Virus record (IMG/VR): IMGVR_UViG_3300020055_002073
Location: 1 to 28,867 of that record
Source: a virus
Reading direction: 5' to 3' (one strand)
Length of the DNA stretch: 28,867 nt
Shown here: positions 1 through 8,882 of the stretch, piece by piece
Numbering within the stretch: the first letter of the stretch is position 1
Layout of the letters: each line of letters opens with the position of its first letter
Translations under genes and position numbers: made by a program
Notes under the pieces: model-generated
Told to the model about the DNA's origin: nothing
Database searches by the model: none
The model's input: the letters and a program-made list of their open reading frames with translations, nothing else

Positions 1-3
1 AGA

Positions 4-2484
4 ATGGAAAAAGGATTAAAATATTTGGTGAAGACCACCAAAACATATTCCAATTTGGTAAACTTCTTCAAAGGTGGAGGATTGGACCCATGGGGTAGAG
101 ATAACTCCAACGACATTATGATTCTTCCACCAACAGAACAATACCTATGTCAGAAGGGTAAACGACTCTTTAAGGGCTTTGATGAATACGATGAGGTTCA
201 CAGATTTGTATTCGATATTGAGACCACAGGTCTTTCACCTGAGGACAGTCATATATTCCTTATCGGAATGAAGGACAACAAAGGTTATGAGAAAGTGATT
301 TCTGCCGAAAATGCCGATGAAGAAAGAGAACTAATCATCCGTTTCTTTGATATTATCAATCACCTTAAACCGACTCTTATCGGTGGGTACAACTCAGCAT
401 TCTTCGATTTTCCGTTCTTGATTCGTAGAGCGGAGATATTAGGTTTGGACCCGAAAAAGATTATCAAAACACTAAATCCTGAGGTTCAGTTCAGAACAAA
501 GGATGGTATCCTTAAACTTGCAAATGAAATGGAAGACTACGTTCAGATGCAGATGTGGGGTTACAATGTGGTAGATATAGCACACGCAGTTCGTAGAGCA
601 CAAGCCATCAACTCAGACATTAAGAGTTGGGGTCTTAAGTATATCACTCAGTTTATTGGTGCAGAGAAGGAGAATCGTGTGTATGTTCAGGGTGATAAGA
701 TTGGTAAAATCTATTTTGATAATAAGGACTACTACTTCAATCCTAAGTCAGGTGGTTACAAAGAAGTCGGAGCACCTGGTACCGAAAACCTTTTGGAAAG
801 ATTCCCTGGTCACTATGAGAAGGTCAATGGTAACTACATTATTGAACGATACCTATACGATGATATTTGGGAAACAATGGTTGTAGATGAAGAATACAAC
901 CAAGCAAACTTCCTTCTTGCTAAGTTGGTACCAACTACCTACGAACGTCTTTCTACTATGGGAACCGCGACACTATGGAAGATGATTATGGCGTCGTGGT
1001 CATATAAGAATGGATTAGCAATTCCTGCAAAGGGGGACAAAAGACCGTTTACTGGTGGACTTTCTCGTCTTCTTGCAGTGGGATACTCTACTGATGTGTT
1101 AAAACTTGACTACTCGTCTCTATACCCTTCTATACAGTTGGTTCACGATGTGTTTCCTAAGTGTGATGTTACAGGGGCGATGAAGAGTATGTTGAAGTAT
1201 TTCCGTGATACTCGTATCAAATACAAACAACTCGCAGCAGAATACTCATCAACAGATAAGAAACTATCGTCACAGTATAACCGTAAGCAACTTCCTATTA
1301 AAATCTTCATCAACGCATTCTTCGGTTCATTGTCGGCACCTCACGTATTCCCATGGGGTGATATGGATATGGGGGAACAGATTACTTGTACTGGTCGTCA
1401 ATACCTACGTCAGATGATTATGTGGTTTATGTCTCGTGGTTACAAACCTTTGGTAATGGATACGGATGGTGTGAACTTTTCCGCCCCTCCTGGTCGTGAA
1501 AAACATACCTACATCGGTAAAGGTCTGAACGGATTGGTAAAAGAAGGTAAGACATATTATGGAACTGAAGCTGATGTTGCTGAATATAACGACATCTTCA
1601 TGAGAGGTGAGATGGGTCTTGATACCGATGGTGTTTGGCCGTCAACAATCAATGTGGCTCGTAAGAACTACGCACTTCTTACAGAATCAGGAAAAGTAAA
1701 ACTTACTGGTAATACCATTAAGTCTAAGAAACTCCCAACTTATGTTGCTGAGTTTTTGGATAAAGGTCTTCGTATGTTGTTAGACGGTAAGGGTCATGAA
1801 TTTTTAGAATATTACTACGAATATGTGGATATCATCTATAATCGTCAGATTCCAATTTCTAAGATTGCTAACAAAGCTCGTGTAAAACAAACGATTGCGG
1901 AATACAAAGTTCATATCACAAAAAGAACAAAGTCAGGTTCATTGATGTCACGTCAAGCACATATGGAATTGGCTATGAAACACGATTTACCTGTTGGTTT
2001 GGGAGATACAATCTACTATGTTAATAATGGTGAAAGAAAGTCTCACGGTGATGTTCAGAAAAAGAAAGACCAAGTGGTTCTAAACTGTTACCACGTAGAT
2101 GAAAAGGATATCACCGAAAAACCTGACATGTTAGGTGAATACAATGTTCCTCGTTACTTGGCGGCATTTAACAAACGTATTGAACCTTTGTTGGTTGTTT
2201 TCTCCACTGATATTCGTGATGAGATTTTGGTAGAGGACCCGTCACAAAGACCATTCTTCACTAAGACACAAACAGAATTGGTAAGAGGTTATCCTCGTCG
2301 TGAAGGGGACCAAGATACGTTGGAAGAAGTTTTGACTATTTCAGATGGTGAAATTTCGTTTTGGAATAATGTTGGTATTGACCCATACTACATGTATGTG
2401 GATGGTACAATGGAATTAGTGGATGGAGAGTATGTTAAGAAGAATAGAGAACTTATGAGTTCTTCAGTCCATCAGACGACATAA
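4..2484 (+). CDS. Family B DNA polymerase (T4 gp43-type), probably 5'-partial
   Basis: Replicative DNA polymerase with a 3'-5' proofreading exonuclease. Counting from the first ATG, exonuclease motif I is DIETTGL (D71, E73), motif II is N130..F134-D135 and motif III is Y283..D287. Polymerase motif A is DYSSLYPS (D369), motif B is KIFINAFFG (K433, N437), with Phe where family B usually has Tyr, and motif C is MDTDG (D486, D488). All carboxylates expected for both activities are present. About 50 more residues separate exonuclease motifs II and III than in T4 gp43 (region roughly 222-275). In T4, motif I lies near residue 112, so roughly 40-100 N-terminal residues probably lie upstream of the window; the frame is still open at base 1. 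The 3' end overlaps the convergent small gene by 32 bases. Confidence 0.95.
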   Translation: MEKGLKYLVKTTKTYSNLVNFFKGGGLDPWGRDNSNDIMILPPTEQYLCQKGKRLFKGFDEYDEVHRFVFDIETTGLSPEDSHIFLIGMKDNKGYEKVISAENADEERELIIRFFDIINHLKPTLIGGYNSAFFDFPFLIRRAEILGLDPKKIIKTLNPEVQFRTKDGILKLANEMEDYVQMQMWGYNVVDIAHAVRRAQAINSDIKSWGLKYITQFIGAEKENRVYVQGDKIGKIYFDNKDYYFNPKSGGYKEVGAPGTENLLERFPGHYEKVNGNYIIERYLYDDIWETMVVDEEYNQANFLLAKLVPTTYERLSTMGTATLWKMIMASWSYKNGLAIPAKGDKRPFTGGLSRLLAVGYSTDVLKLDYSSLYPSIQLVHDVFPKCDVTGAMKSMLKYFRDTRIKYKQLAAEYSSTDKKLSSQYNRKQLPIKIFINAFFGSLSAPHVFPWGDMDMGEQITCTGRQYLRQMIMWFMSRGYKPLVMDTDGVNFSAPPGREKHTYIGKGLNGLVKEGKTYYGTEADVAEYNDIFMRGEMGLDTDGVWPSTINVARKNYALLTESGKVKLTGNTIKSKKLPTYVAEFLDKGLRMLLDGKGHEFLEYYYEYVDIIYNRQIPISKIANKARVKQTIAEYKVHITKRTKSGSLMSRQAHMELAMKHDLPVGLGDTIYYVNNGERKSHGDVQKKKDQVVLNCYHVDEKDITEKPDMLGEYNVPRYLAAFNKRIEPLLVVFSTDIRDEILVEDPSQRPFFTKTQTELVRGYPRREGDQDTLEEVLTISDGEISFWNNVGIDPYYMYVDGTMELVDGEYVKKNRELMSSSVHQTT

Positions 2485-2785
2485 TATACCAACCTTGTCC
2501 AAGAAATCTTAATTCGACAGAGGCACCTCTTTCGGTTTCAATTTGATTATATTCGTCATCTATCAATTTGTCACTATAGATTGTGACGTTTGTCATAGAT
2601 TTAATTGTTATGTGGTCAGTGGTTGTTTCATCTAAAGTTACAACACACTGTTCTACGCCTTTTACAATAATTGCGGCTTCTCCTTTTGTTGTGTGTGTTG
2701 AGTTTGTGCAAATAATAGCATCAGAAGTTTTAATTTCTTTTCCATTAACGATTTTTGTTACAGGATAACTTTTAAAAATTGCCAT
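2453..2785 (-). CDS. Small beta-rich protein, possible virion component
   Basis: A 110-residue protein that I do not recognise. It is rich in Thr, Val and Ile in alternating patterns that suggest beta strands, with no signal peptide or membrane segment. It ends with an aromatic stretch, GQGWYIMSSDG, of a kind seen at the end of small phage head or fibre decoration proteins. It starts one base after the stop of the neck-like gene, so it is the last gene of the leftward operon. Its own stop lies inside the end of the convergent polymerase gene, a tail-to-tail overlap of 32 bases with no visible terminator. A structural role is inferred from position and composition only. Confidence 0.6.
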   Translation of the reverse strand: MAIFKSYPVTKIVNGKEIKTSDAIICTNSTHTTKGEAAIIVKGVEQCVVTLDETTTDHITIKSMTNVTIYSDKLIDDEYNQIETERGASVELRFLGQGWYIMSSDGLKNS

Positions 2786-2786
2786 A

Positions 2787-3899
2787 TTAAACTATATAAA
2801 TCTGACGTGGAAGAGCTCTGTATTGTAGTTGTTTGTTCAGACTTTCAGCTTGATTTGCCTTAACTTCCATCATTTTATCAGGACGGAGTCTTTCTAATCT
2901 TAATTTTAATTCCTCTTCTAATTTAGACTTCTCATCTTTTGATTCACTCAATAATGAATCGTATTCTAATTGAAGTTCAGAATCAGGAGTTTTAAGATTA
3001 CCGCTAAATTTACCTCTTACTCTACCTAATGTTTCTTTGACGTAGGCGGTAAACCATCTACGAACCCAAGTTTGTGCGGGTGAGTTAAGTTCATCCCATC
3101 TTAAGTTATCTAAGTTAACGTCAGAAGGAAGACGAACGATATCGGGGTTTTCGGCTAAACAAGATTCCCTATCATCTGTTTCGTAATACCAATACCACAC
3201 ACGGTATTCGTTGTTTGCTATATTACCAAAATCGAACTTACCACCTGGTACATTATAAAGGTGGACTGCTTTTTTACCTTCAGGAAGTGCGGTTACTCTA
3301 TAAGTAAGTTCACCACCGATAAGTCTTCTTTTGATATTGATGTCTTGCATCCTCAATAAGATATCAAATGCTGGTGTAACGAAGTAGTTACCTTGACCAC
3401 CCATTTGTGAGAAACCGGCACCACCACCGAGACCGATACCACCAAATCCTCCGAAACCACCCATGAATGGGTCGAAGAATGCGGCGTCTAACTCTGCTCT
3501 TGTAAACCATAACAATTCGTTAAGTTCACGACCGGCAGGGATTTCATAAATCTGTTGGTTTCTTTGTAGGTCGATGTAGTCCTTTTTAAGAACTGAATCT
3601 CCACCAGCTTGTAGGCCAACAATCTTAGAATAAGCGTAAGTGTATTGTGTTTCCCAATCTAAAGAACGAGTAATAAGTGCTTTGGCAACAGATTGAGTAT
3701 CTTGATTTAGTCCGTATAGAGATGTCCATTGAGACTCAATTAACCAATCATTTACATATTGAGAATAGTCTTCAACAGATAATTCCAATAATGAATCCAT
3801 CATCTCATCTTCAATCTCAATACCTCTAAGAGGAGCACCAAGAAGGTGACGAATTCTCGTATAAAGTTTGGTTCTTTGTGGTTCTGTAATAATTGACAT
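2787..3899 (-). CDS. Probable neck / head-tail connector protein (gp13-like)
   Basis: A 370-residue protein. The region around residues 277-300 (WVRRWFTAYVKETLGRVRGK) resembles the helical segment of T4-type neck proteins, in which a W..R/K..A..KE.LG..R.K pattern precedes a short loop. This is recognition by eye, not by search. Residues 146-170 form a glycine/phenylalanine-rich stretch, probably a flexible loop. Residues 310-350 are strongly charged and likely a helical or coiled-coil tail. The start follows a TATTTATAA box by 13 bases, and the helicase and dismutase-fusion genes are upstream on the same strand. Alternatives are another connector or a portal-associated protein. Confidence 0.55.
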   Translation of the reverse strand: MSIITEPQRTKLYTRIRHLLGAPLRGIEIEDEMMDSLLELSVEDYSQYVNDWLIESQWTSLYGLNQDTQSVAKALITRSLDWETQYTYAYSKIVGLQAGGDSVLKKDYIDLQRNQQIYEIPAGRELNELLWFTRAELDAAFFDPFMGGFGGFGGIGLGGGAGFSQMGGQGNYFVTPAFDILLRMQDINIKRRLIGGELTYRVTALPEGKKAVHLYNVPGGKFDFGNIANNEYRVWYWYYETDDRESCLAENPDIVRLPSDVNLDNLRWDELNSPAQTWVRRWFTAYVKETLGRVRGKFSGNLKTPDSELQLEYDSLLSESKDEKSKLEEELKLRLERLRPDKMMEVKANQAESLNKQLQYRALPRQIYIV

Positions 3900-3912
3900 C
3901 GCGGACTTTTAT

Positions 3913-3921
3913 TTATAAATA
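3913..3921 (-). promoter_or_regulatory. Probable late promoter box upstream of the neck-like gene
   Basis: Read on the minus strand the sequence is TATTTATAA, extended here to TATTTATAAATA. It ends 13 bases before the ATG at 3899. The same box in the same orientation precedes several other genes in the window. Confidence 0.6.
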
Positions 3922-3936
3922 TCCAGTAAAGGTCAT

Positions 3937-5478
3937 TTATTTAGGATTTACCCAACTATCTACAGGGAAGGTAAATCTACCATTAACAATCTGTGTATCG
4001 TCGTTTTTGAATACGATGGTACCTTTGGAGTCACTGTGGAAAGCAATATAGTCAGTTGAATATGGTTTTACGTTACCTGTTCCATAAACTACGATTCTAC
4101 CTTCTTCTTCATCGTGACCGTTGAAAGGTTTAATTTGGATAGTTTTAGTTTGACCATCAATTTCAACGGTAGCATCAACTCCACCAATCATATCGTCTTT
4201 ACCTCCGAGTTCACCCACTTTGAATACCTTCTTTGTATCAAAGATATCCTTCATGTTTACAACCGCTTTGAGTTCTCTTTCATCCCCGAACTTATTTGAC
4301 TTATCTAATGAAGCCATAATTGTTTGGAATGTTGCAGAATCTTGGTTGAAAATACGGTGTCTGAACTGAACCATGAGGTTAATCATTCTTTGAACTTCGT
4401 ATAGTTGACCTTTGAAGTCCTTATCTATAAAGTTCAATGGGTCTTGTCCGTAGTGTTTTAGAACTGCATTGAGGTCGTTAACCAAGATACAGAACGCACT
4501 ATAGTTGGTGTTTAGTTTGTTGATTACCGAACGACCAGGTTGTTCAAAGTCGTAGATACCTGACATCTGACCTTGAGCGTATTGGTTTTTATCATAGTAG
4601 AAATCAGAGAATACCTCTTTTAAGATATCCATGATAGCATACATAAATTTCTTCTTCACCTGAGGGTTTTTGTTGAATATCATTCTGTATGTATTCACCT
4701 GTTTTGGAGAACACCCACGTGATACACCTTCAGTGATAAGTTCTTTTACCACTCTTGATTCGTTTAGTTTACCCTTTTGAAATTGGTCAAACTGTTTGTT
4801 GACGAATGACCAGTTGATTACATCAAAGAAGTTATCAACGTATTCGTCCCTTTTGTTTTTGTATTTTAAGTAGTAAGCGTGTTCCCACAAATCCAACCCT
4901 AATAGTGGAATACCACCATTTTTCATGGTGTTCATCATTGGGTTATCTTGATTTGAGGTGGTCATTACTTTTACGTCACCACTCTTTGTTAATACCAACC
5001 ATACCCAACCTGAGCCGAATTGTTGTTTTGCTTTGTTCTTAAATTCTTTTTTGAAATTAGCGTAAGTCTTAAACTTCTTCTTAATCTTATCTAAAACAGG
5101 ACCTGTTGGTTCTTGTTTTTTTGGTGATAACATTTGCCAAAATAGTTCGTGGTTGTAAGCTCCACCCGCATTGTTTCTGATGGTTCTGTTGTAACGAGAT
5201 ATACCTTTGATAAGAAGTTCCAAATCTAAGTCTTTGTCTTTGACTGACTTCAGAGCGTTGTTGAGTTTCTTAATATACCCTTTGTAATGTTGATTGTAGT
5301 GAACATTCATTGTCTCTTTGTCAATGAATTGGCCTAATGAAGAATAAGAATACGGTAACTTAATTGCCGTTATCCTTTTCATTTTCTTTTCTTGTTCTTG
5401 AATTATTTCTTTTTTTTCAGAATCCGAGATTTGTTTTTCTATCTCATGGATTCTTTGTTGGCTTTTTTTGAATTCCAT
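3937..5478 (-). CDS. Mn-type superoxide dismutase domain fused to a C-terminal domain of possible PD-(D/E)XK nuclease type
   Basis: A 513-residue fusion. Residues about 38-230 form a full-length Fe/Mn superoxide dismutase domain: the LPYSYSSLGQFID start, NAGGAYNHELFW, GSGWVWLV and LDLWEHAYYLKYKNKR. All four metal ligands are present (H60, H110, D196, H200), matching E. coli SodA H26, H81, D167 and H171. The second-shell residues H64, Y68, W158, Q177 and E199 are also kept. Gly106 with Gln177 is the MnSOD pattern. This domain should convert superoxide to oxygen and peroxide. Residues 1-35 are a charged helix with no signal peptide. Residues 235-390 are helical and unrecognised. Residues 400-455 carry E402, D435 and Q448-I-K450, a spacing that could be a PD-(D/E)XK core with Gln for Glu; this second assignment is tentative. 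The gene sits in a late operon beside a neck-like gene. Confidence 0.9.
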   Translation of the reverse strand: MEFKKSQQRIHEIEKQISDSEKKEIIQEQEKKMKRITAIKLPYSYSSLGQFIDKETMNVHYNQHYKGYIKKLNNALKSVKDKDLDLELLIKGISRYNRTIRNNAGGAYNHELFWQMLSPKKQEPTGPVLDKIKKKFKTYANFKKEFKNKAKQQFGSGWVWLVLTKSGDVKVMTTSNQDNPMMNTMKNGGIPLLGLDLWEHAYYLKYKNKRDEYVDNFFDVINWSFVNKQFDQFQKGKLNESRVVKELITEGVSRGCSPKQVNTYRMIFNKNPQVKKKFMYAIMDILKEVFSDFYYDKNQYAQGQMSGIYDFEQPGRSVINKLNTNYSAFCILVNDLNAVLKHYGQDPLNFIDKDFKGQLYEVQRMINLMVQFRHRIFNQDSATFQTIMASLDKSNKFGDERELKAVVNMKDIFDTKKVFKVGELGGKDDMIGGVDATVEIDGQTKTIQIKPFNGHDEEEGRIVVYGTGNVKPYSTDYIAFHSDSKGTIVFKNDDTQIVNGRFTFPVDSWVNPK

Positions 5479-5492
5479 ACGTTTTCATTTTC

Positions 5493-5501
5493 TTATAAAT
5501 A
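5493..5501 (-). promoter_or_regulatory. Probable late promoter box upstream of the dismutase fusion
   Basis: On the minus strand the sequence is TATTTATAAGAAAA. The box ends 14 bases before the ATG at 5478, the same spacing seen before the tape measure, 1528-residue baseplate and 74-residue genes on the other strand. Confidence 0.6.
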
Positions 5502-5522
5502 ATATCGTATGGGAAAATATTC

Positions 5523-7280
5523 TTACCTTCTTGAAATTGTATTTAAGATTTCCTCTACAATGGTTCCTTTGTCCACGTTGTCACCCATAACTGTTTCAAA
5601 TACATTTTTCTTGTTTGATAAGATGTCATAAATAACACCTTCAATAGTATTTTCAAAAATTGGATAAAAAACGGATACGTTTGATTTCTGTCCATATCTA
5701 TATGCTCGGTCTTCTGCTTGTGAGTGGTCAGAAGGAACGAACGAGAGGTCATTCATAATAACGGCTTCTGCTGCGGTCAGTGTGATACCCACACCTGCGG
5801 CTTTGAGGTTACCAACAAATACCATTACCTTTTCATTATTTTGGAATTCATCCACCGAGTGTTGTCTCGCTGGTTTACTCATTCTTCCGTCCAATGCGAC
5901 GGCAGCCTTTCCAAAGTGTGATTTTATTTGGTTTAATGTATCGGTAAAGTTGGTGAAGATAATAACTTTCTTTCCCTGTTCAATAGTATTTTGTGCAATC
6001 TCAATGGTGTCTCTAACCTTCTCTTCGGCGATGACTTGTCTTACTTTCATCAGTTTTGAGAATTGCACGGTTAATGAGGATGATTCCTCTGAGTTGTTGT
6101 CATACCAATCAAAATATTCCCCCATCAGGGCTTCGTATTGTTTTGACTTCAATCTTAGATAAACGGGTGTAAGAATTTTTTCAGGTAAATCTAAGATGTC
6201 TTCTTTTAATCTTCTTAGGACATGTGTCTTTGTTCGGTCTCTAAGTTCTGTTAGGTTGGACGCCCCATTGACATTCCATACCTTTCTGTTACCAACATTG
6301 AATTGGTAACCTTCACAATAACGAATGGCGTATGCCATCCAATTATAAGCGATAGGTGAGTCTACCAAATCTAATAAGTTGAAGTAGTTGATAGGACGAG
6401 AGGTCATCGGTGTACCAGTCAACAACCAAACCTTACCAACCTTCTTACAGATATCATTGGCAATCTTTGTTCTCTGTGCTTGTTTGTTTTGAATATAATG
6501 AGCTTCGTCAATAATCACCAAATCAAACTCTTCTTTCAATACCAAAGACTCTTTTACCTTCTTTAGGTCATGAAAGTTTTTAAGAATATCAAAGTTAATA
6601 ATGGTGAAGTCTGCAGGTTCCCATTTCTTTCCTTCAACAATAGAAACCTCTCTATCGGTATAATTTGCAATCTCACGTTGCCAGTTAATCTTAAGTGATG
6701 CGGGACATATGATTAAGATTTTCTTTGCACCTGTCTCTAACGCGGCAATTACTGTTGAGGTGGTTTTACCTAATCCCATATCGTCAGCAAGAATGTATTT
6801 GTCATTACCCACCAATTTTTCAACTGCAAGTTTTTGGTGTTCCAATGGTGGACGGTGAGAATACTTTGAGTAGTCTATTTCAACTTGTCTTTCTTTGTTT
6901 TGGATGATGGCGGCTCGTGGTAACCAAAAGTCATAAAGTTCTTGGTTCTCAAACAACTTACCGTAGATATGGAATGATTTGTCTTTTTCCACCAATATCT
7001 TTTCAACATAAATTTGAGTCGGTCTTTTGGTAAGGAGTTTTTCCTCCATCATCTTCTTTCCGAAGTATTCGTCCAACACCACCCATTTTCTTGCTATCTT
7101 TGGGGTGACATCGTGGAAGTCAATGATGTAGTCTGCCTGAGCACGAGTCATCTTAAAATGCTTTTTGATTTGCATTTTTTTCTTGATAGACAGGATATAA
7201 TTATTATACCCCTCATATTCCTCTAAAATACGAGTTGCCTTTATCTCAGGTATATTTGCTACAACTTTATTTTCTTCCAT
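5523..7280 (-). CDS. SNF2-family DEAH helicase / DNA translocase
   Basis: A 585-residue superfamily 2 ATPase of the SNF2 type. Walker A is DDMGLGKT (K172), the DEAH box is at 258-261, motif III is LTGTP near 287-291, and motif VI is Q521..R525..R528-x-G-Q531, as in SNF2 proteins. The compact two-lobe layout, with about 140 residues before the ATPase core and no large insertion, resembles the annealing-helicase-like SNF2 proteins of large phages. A role in fork remodelling, recombination or repair, as for UvsW in T4, is likely but inferred. It is the first gene of the leftward block and diverges from the connector-like gene with about 50 bases between the starts. No Shine-Dalgarno sequence precedes the start. 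Confidence 0.93.
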   Translation of the reverse strand: MEENKVVANIPEIKATRILEEYEGYNNYILSIKKKMQIKKHFKMTRAQADYIIDFHDVTPKIARKWVVLDEYFGKKMMEEKLLTKRPTQIYVEKILVEKDKSFHIYGKLFENQELYDFWLPRAAIIQNKERQVEIDYSKYSHRPPLEHQKLAVEKLVGNDKYILADDMGLGKTTSTVIAALETGAKKILIICPASLKINWQREIANYTDREVSIVEGKKWEPADFTIINFDILKNFHDLKKVKESLVLKEEFDLVIIDEAHYIQNKQAQRTKIANDICKKVGKVWLLTGTPMTSRPINYFNLLDLVDSPIAYNWMAYAIRYCEGYQFNVGNRKVWNVNGASNLTELRDRTKTHVLRRLKEDILDLPEKILTPVYLRLKSKQYEALMGEYFDWYDNNSEESSSLTVQFSKLMKVRQVIAEEKVRDTIEIAQNTIEQGKKVIIFTNFTDTLNQIKSHFGKAAVALDGRMSKPARQHSVDEFQNNEKVMVFVGNLKAAGVGITLTAAEAVIMNDLSFVPSDHSQAEDRAYRYGQKSNVSVFYPIFENTIEGVIYDILSNKKNVFETVMGDNVDKGTIVEEILNTISRR

Positions 7281-7309
7281 ACGGCTAAATACCCATAATA
7301 ATAATCAAT

Positions 7310-7318
7310 TTATAGATA
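7310..7318 (-). promoter_or_regulatory. Variant promoter box for the helicase gene
   Basis: The minus-strand sequence TATCTATAA differs at one base from the common TATTTATAA box and lies 29 bases before the helicase ATG. Two of its bases overlap the rightward box at 7317, which would give back-to-back divergent promoters. Confidence 0.4.
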
Positions 7319-7325
7319 TTTATCA
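7317..7325 (+). promoter_or_regulatory. Variant promoter box for the connector-like gene
   Basis: TATTTATCA, similar to the TATTTATCG box before the small gene at 9032. It ends only 4 bases before the ATG at 7330. If it acts as a -10 element, the transcript would start at or just after that ATG, so either translation uses a later start or another promoter serves this gene. Confidence 0.35.
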
Positions 7326-7329
7326 ATTG

Positions 7330-7845
7330 ATGAGTCAAAGAAAAGTTCCAATAACGAGATTAAACAAATTCTTCGCAGATGAAGATTTTGATTTAGATAT
7401 TTCCATCGGCCAAGAATGGTTGCATGGAGATATGAACTTTACGTTTGTATTGTATCGTGTAGACAGACAAAGAACAAAAAAAGACGATGTCTATGGTGAG
7501 GTGGTATCCGAAGGGGTACAATATCACGCACCTGTTGAACTTAAGGGTTATGTTCAGATTGAAGCTCCGACGAATGCGTTTATGGGGTCGTCAAGGATTG
7601 GGCAGGTTGAACCTGGTAATCTCAAAGTCGGTATCTATCAATCTTATTTAGAGGAGATGGGTGTGGACATAGAGTTCGGAGACTACATTGGTTATTATGA
7701 AAAAGAAGATAGAGTTAGATACTATTCCGTCGTTGATGACGGTCGTATCACCTCGGATAACAGGCACACTTATGGTGGTTATAAACCATATTACCGCAGT
7801 ATCACTGCGTCGCCGGTTACAAATGATGAATTCAACGGAATCTAA
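7330..7845 (+). CDS. Putative head-tail connector / neck structural protein
   Basis: A 171-residue protein beginning MSQRKVPITRLNKFF; a TTG codon lies directly before the ATG, but ATG is preferred. It is mostly beta, with a central E..G.DI.FGDYIGY segment followed by RYYSVVDDGRI and ending in a YRSI..SPV strand. This looks like the small beta-barrel connector proteins found next to gp15-like genes in T4-type phages, but I cannot assign it to gp14 or another named protein with certainty. It overlaps the next gene by one base (TAATG), so the two are probably translationally coupled, and it starts the rightward tail block. Confidence 0.5.
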   Translation: MSQRKVPITRLNKFFADEDFDLDISIGQEWLHGDMNFTFVLYRVDRQRTKKDDVYGEVVSEGVQYHAPVELKGYVQIEAPTNAFMGSSRIGQVEPGNLKVGIYQSYLEEMGVDIEFGDYIGYYEKEDRVRYYSVVDDGRITSDNRHTYGGYKPYYRSITASPVTNDEFNGI

Positions 7846-8882
7846 TGGCACTACCAAAAAAGATAAAAAAGACATTGAACCTAGTCCCTAAGAAAACGGG
7901 ATATGAAAGAAGGGTTGAACTCTTGGAGGATATCCAAAGGGACGGGACTTATTTGCCGAAAGGTATCGGTCATGCCGATTTGGACCGTGGGATGTTGGAC
8001 TTTGTAAAGAACGACCTAAAAACATTCATGGATGGTAAAGTAATCCCAACAGTGGATATTATCATTACCACTCAGAACTGGTCTCAATTTACTGAAACTT
8101 GGAACTTCCAAGATTTGGATAAGAATGTTAAACCACCTTTTGTCTCTACAGTAAGACAACCTGAGGTTCCTTATGGTACCAACCCATCATTACAATATAC
8201 TATTCCAAATAGAAAACAATTTTATTACGCAAAGGTACCAACTTGGGACGGACAAAGAAAAGGTGTTGACGTATATAAAATACCTCAACCTATTCCTGTT
8301 GATATTACTTATAATGTTAAACTGTTTGTAAACCGTATGAGGTCGTTGAATGAGTTCAACAAAAATGTATTACAAAACTTTGCGTCACGTCAGGCGTATA
8401 CAACAATTAAAGGACACTACATTCCAATTATTCTTAACAACATTTCAGATGAGTCTGTTTTAGATATTGACAGAAGAAAATACTACATCCAAAACTATGA
8501 GTTTACAATGTTAGGATTCTTGATGGATGAAGATGAATTTGAGGTGAGTCCTGGTATTTCGAGAACCTTAACTATGATTGAGGTACCTCAACTGAATAAA
8601 GCGAGAAAAGTTAACCCTCAACCTGAAAACCCTAACGAGTTCCCTGTTAATTTATTGTTTGTTAGTGGTAACACATCTTTGAGTGAAAGGTTTACATATA
8701 CCGCCGATTTGATATTAACCGAAACTTCTAACATAGATAGTTTTTCTGTATATATTAACGACAATTATGTAGGGGATGATTTAACTAAAATTCAAGTTAA
8801 TACAAATGATTTGGTTAAGTTTGAAGTTGTTAAAAATTCTGTTGGGGAATCAAAGATAGAGACCACTGCAAAACTTTTATAA
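7845..8882 (+). CDS. Probable tail completion / sheath-terminator protein (gp15-like)
   Basis: A 345-residue protein. The first 50 residues are basic and unrecognised. Residues 65-240 contain alternating strands, including PIPVDITYNVKLFVNRM followed by a helix, then HYIPIILNNISDES and a YEFTMLGFLMDE strand. This layout fits the T4 gp15 type that caps the tail tube and sheath at the head end. The position directly before the sheath gene matches the T4 order 15-18-19. The last 90 residues are Asn/Thr/Val-rich and look like an extra beta domain, longer than T4 gp15 (about 270 residues). The assignment rests on pattern and order. Confidence 0.5.
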   Translation: MALPKKIKKTLNLVPKKTGYERRVELLEDIQRDGTYLPKGIGHADLDRGMLDFVKNDLKTFMDGKVIPTVDIIITTQNWSQFTETWNFQDLDKNVKPPFVSTVRQPEVPYGTNPSLQYTIPNRKQFYYAKVPTWDGQRKGVDVYKIPQPIPVDITYNVKLFVNRMRSLNEFNKNVLQNFASRQAYTTIKGHYIPIILNNISDESVLDIDRRKYYIQNYEFTMLGFLMDEDEFEVSPGISRTLTMIEVPQLNKARKVNPQPENPNEFPVNLLFVSGNTSLSERFTYTADLILTETSNIDSFSVYINDNYVGDDLTKIQVNTNDLVKFEVVKNSVGESKIETTAKLL

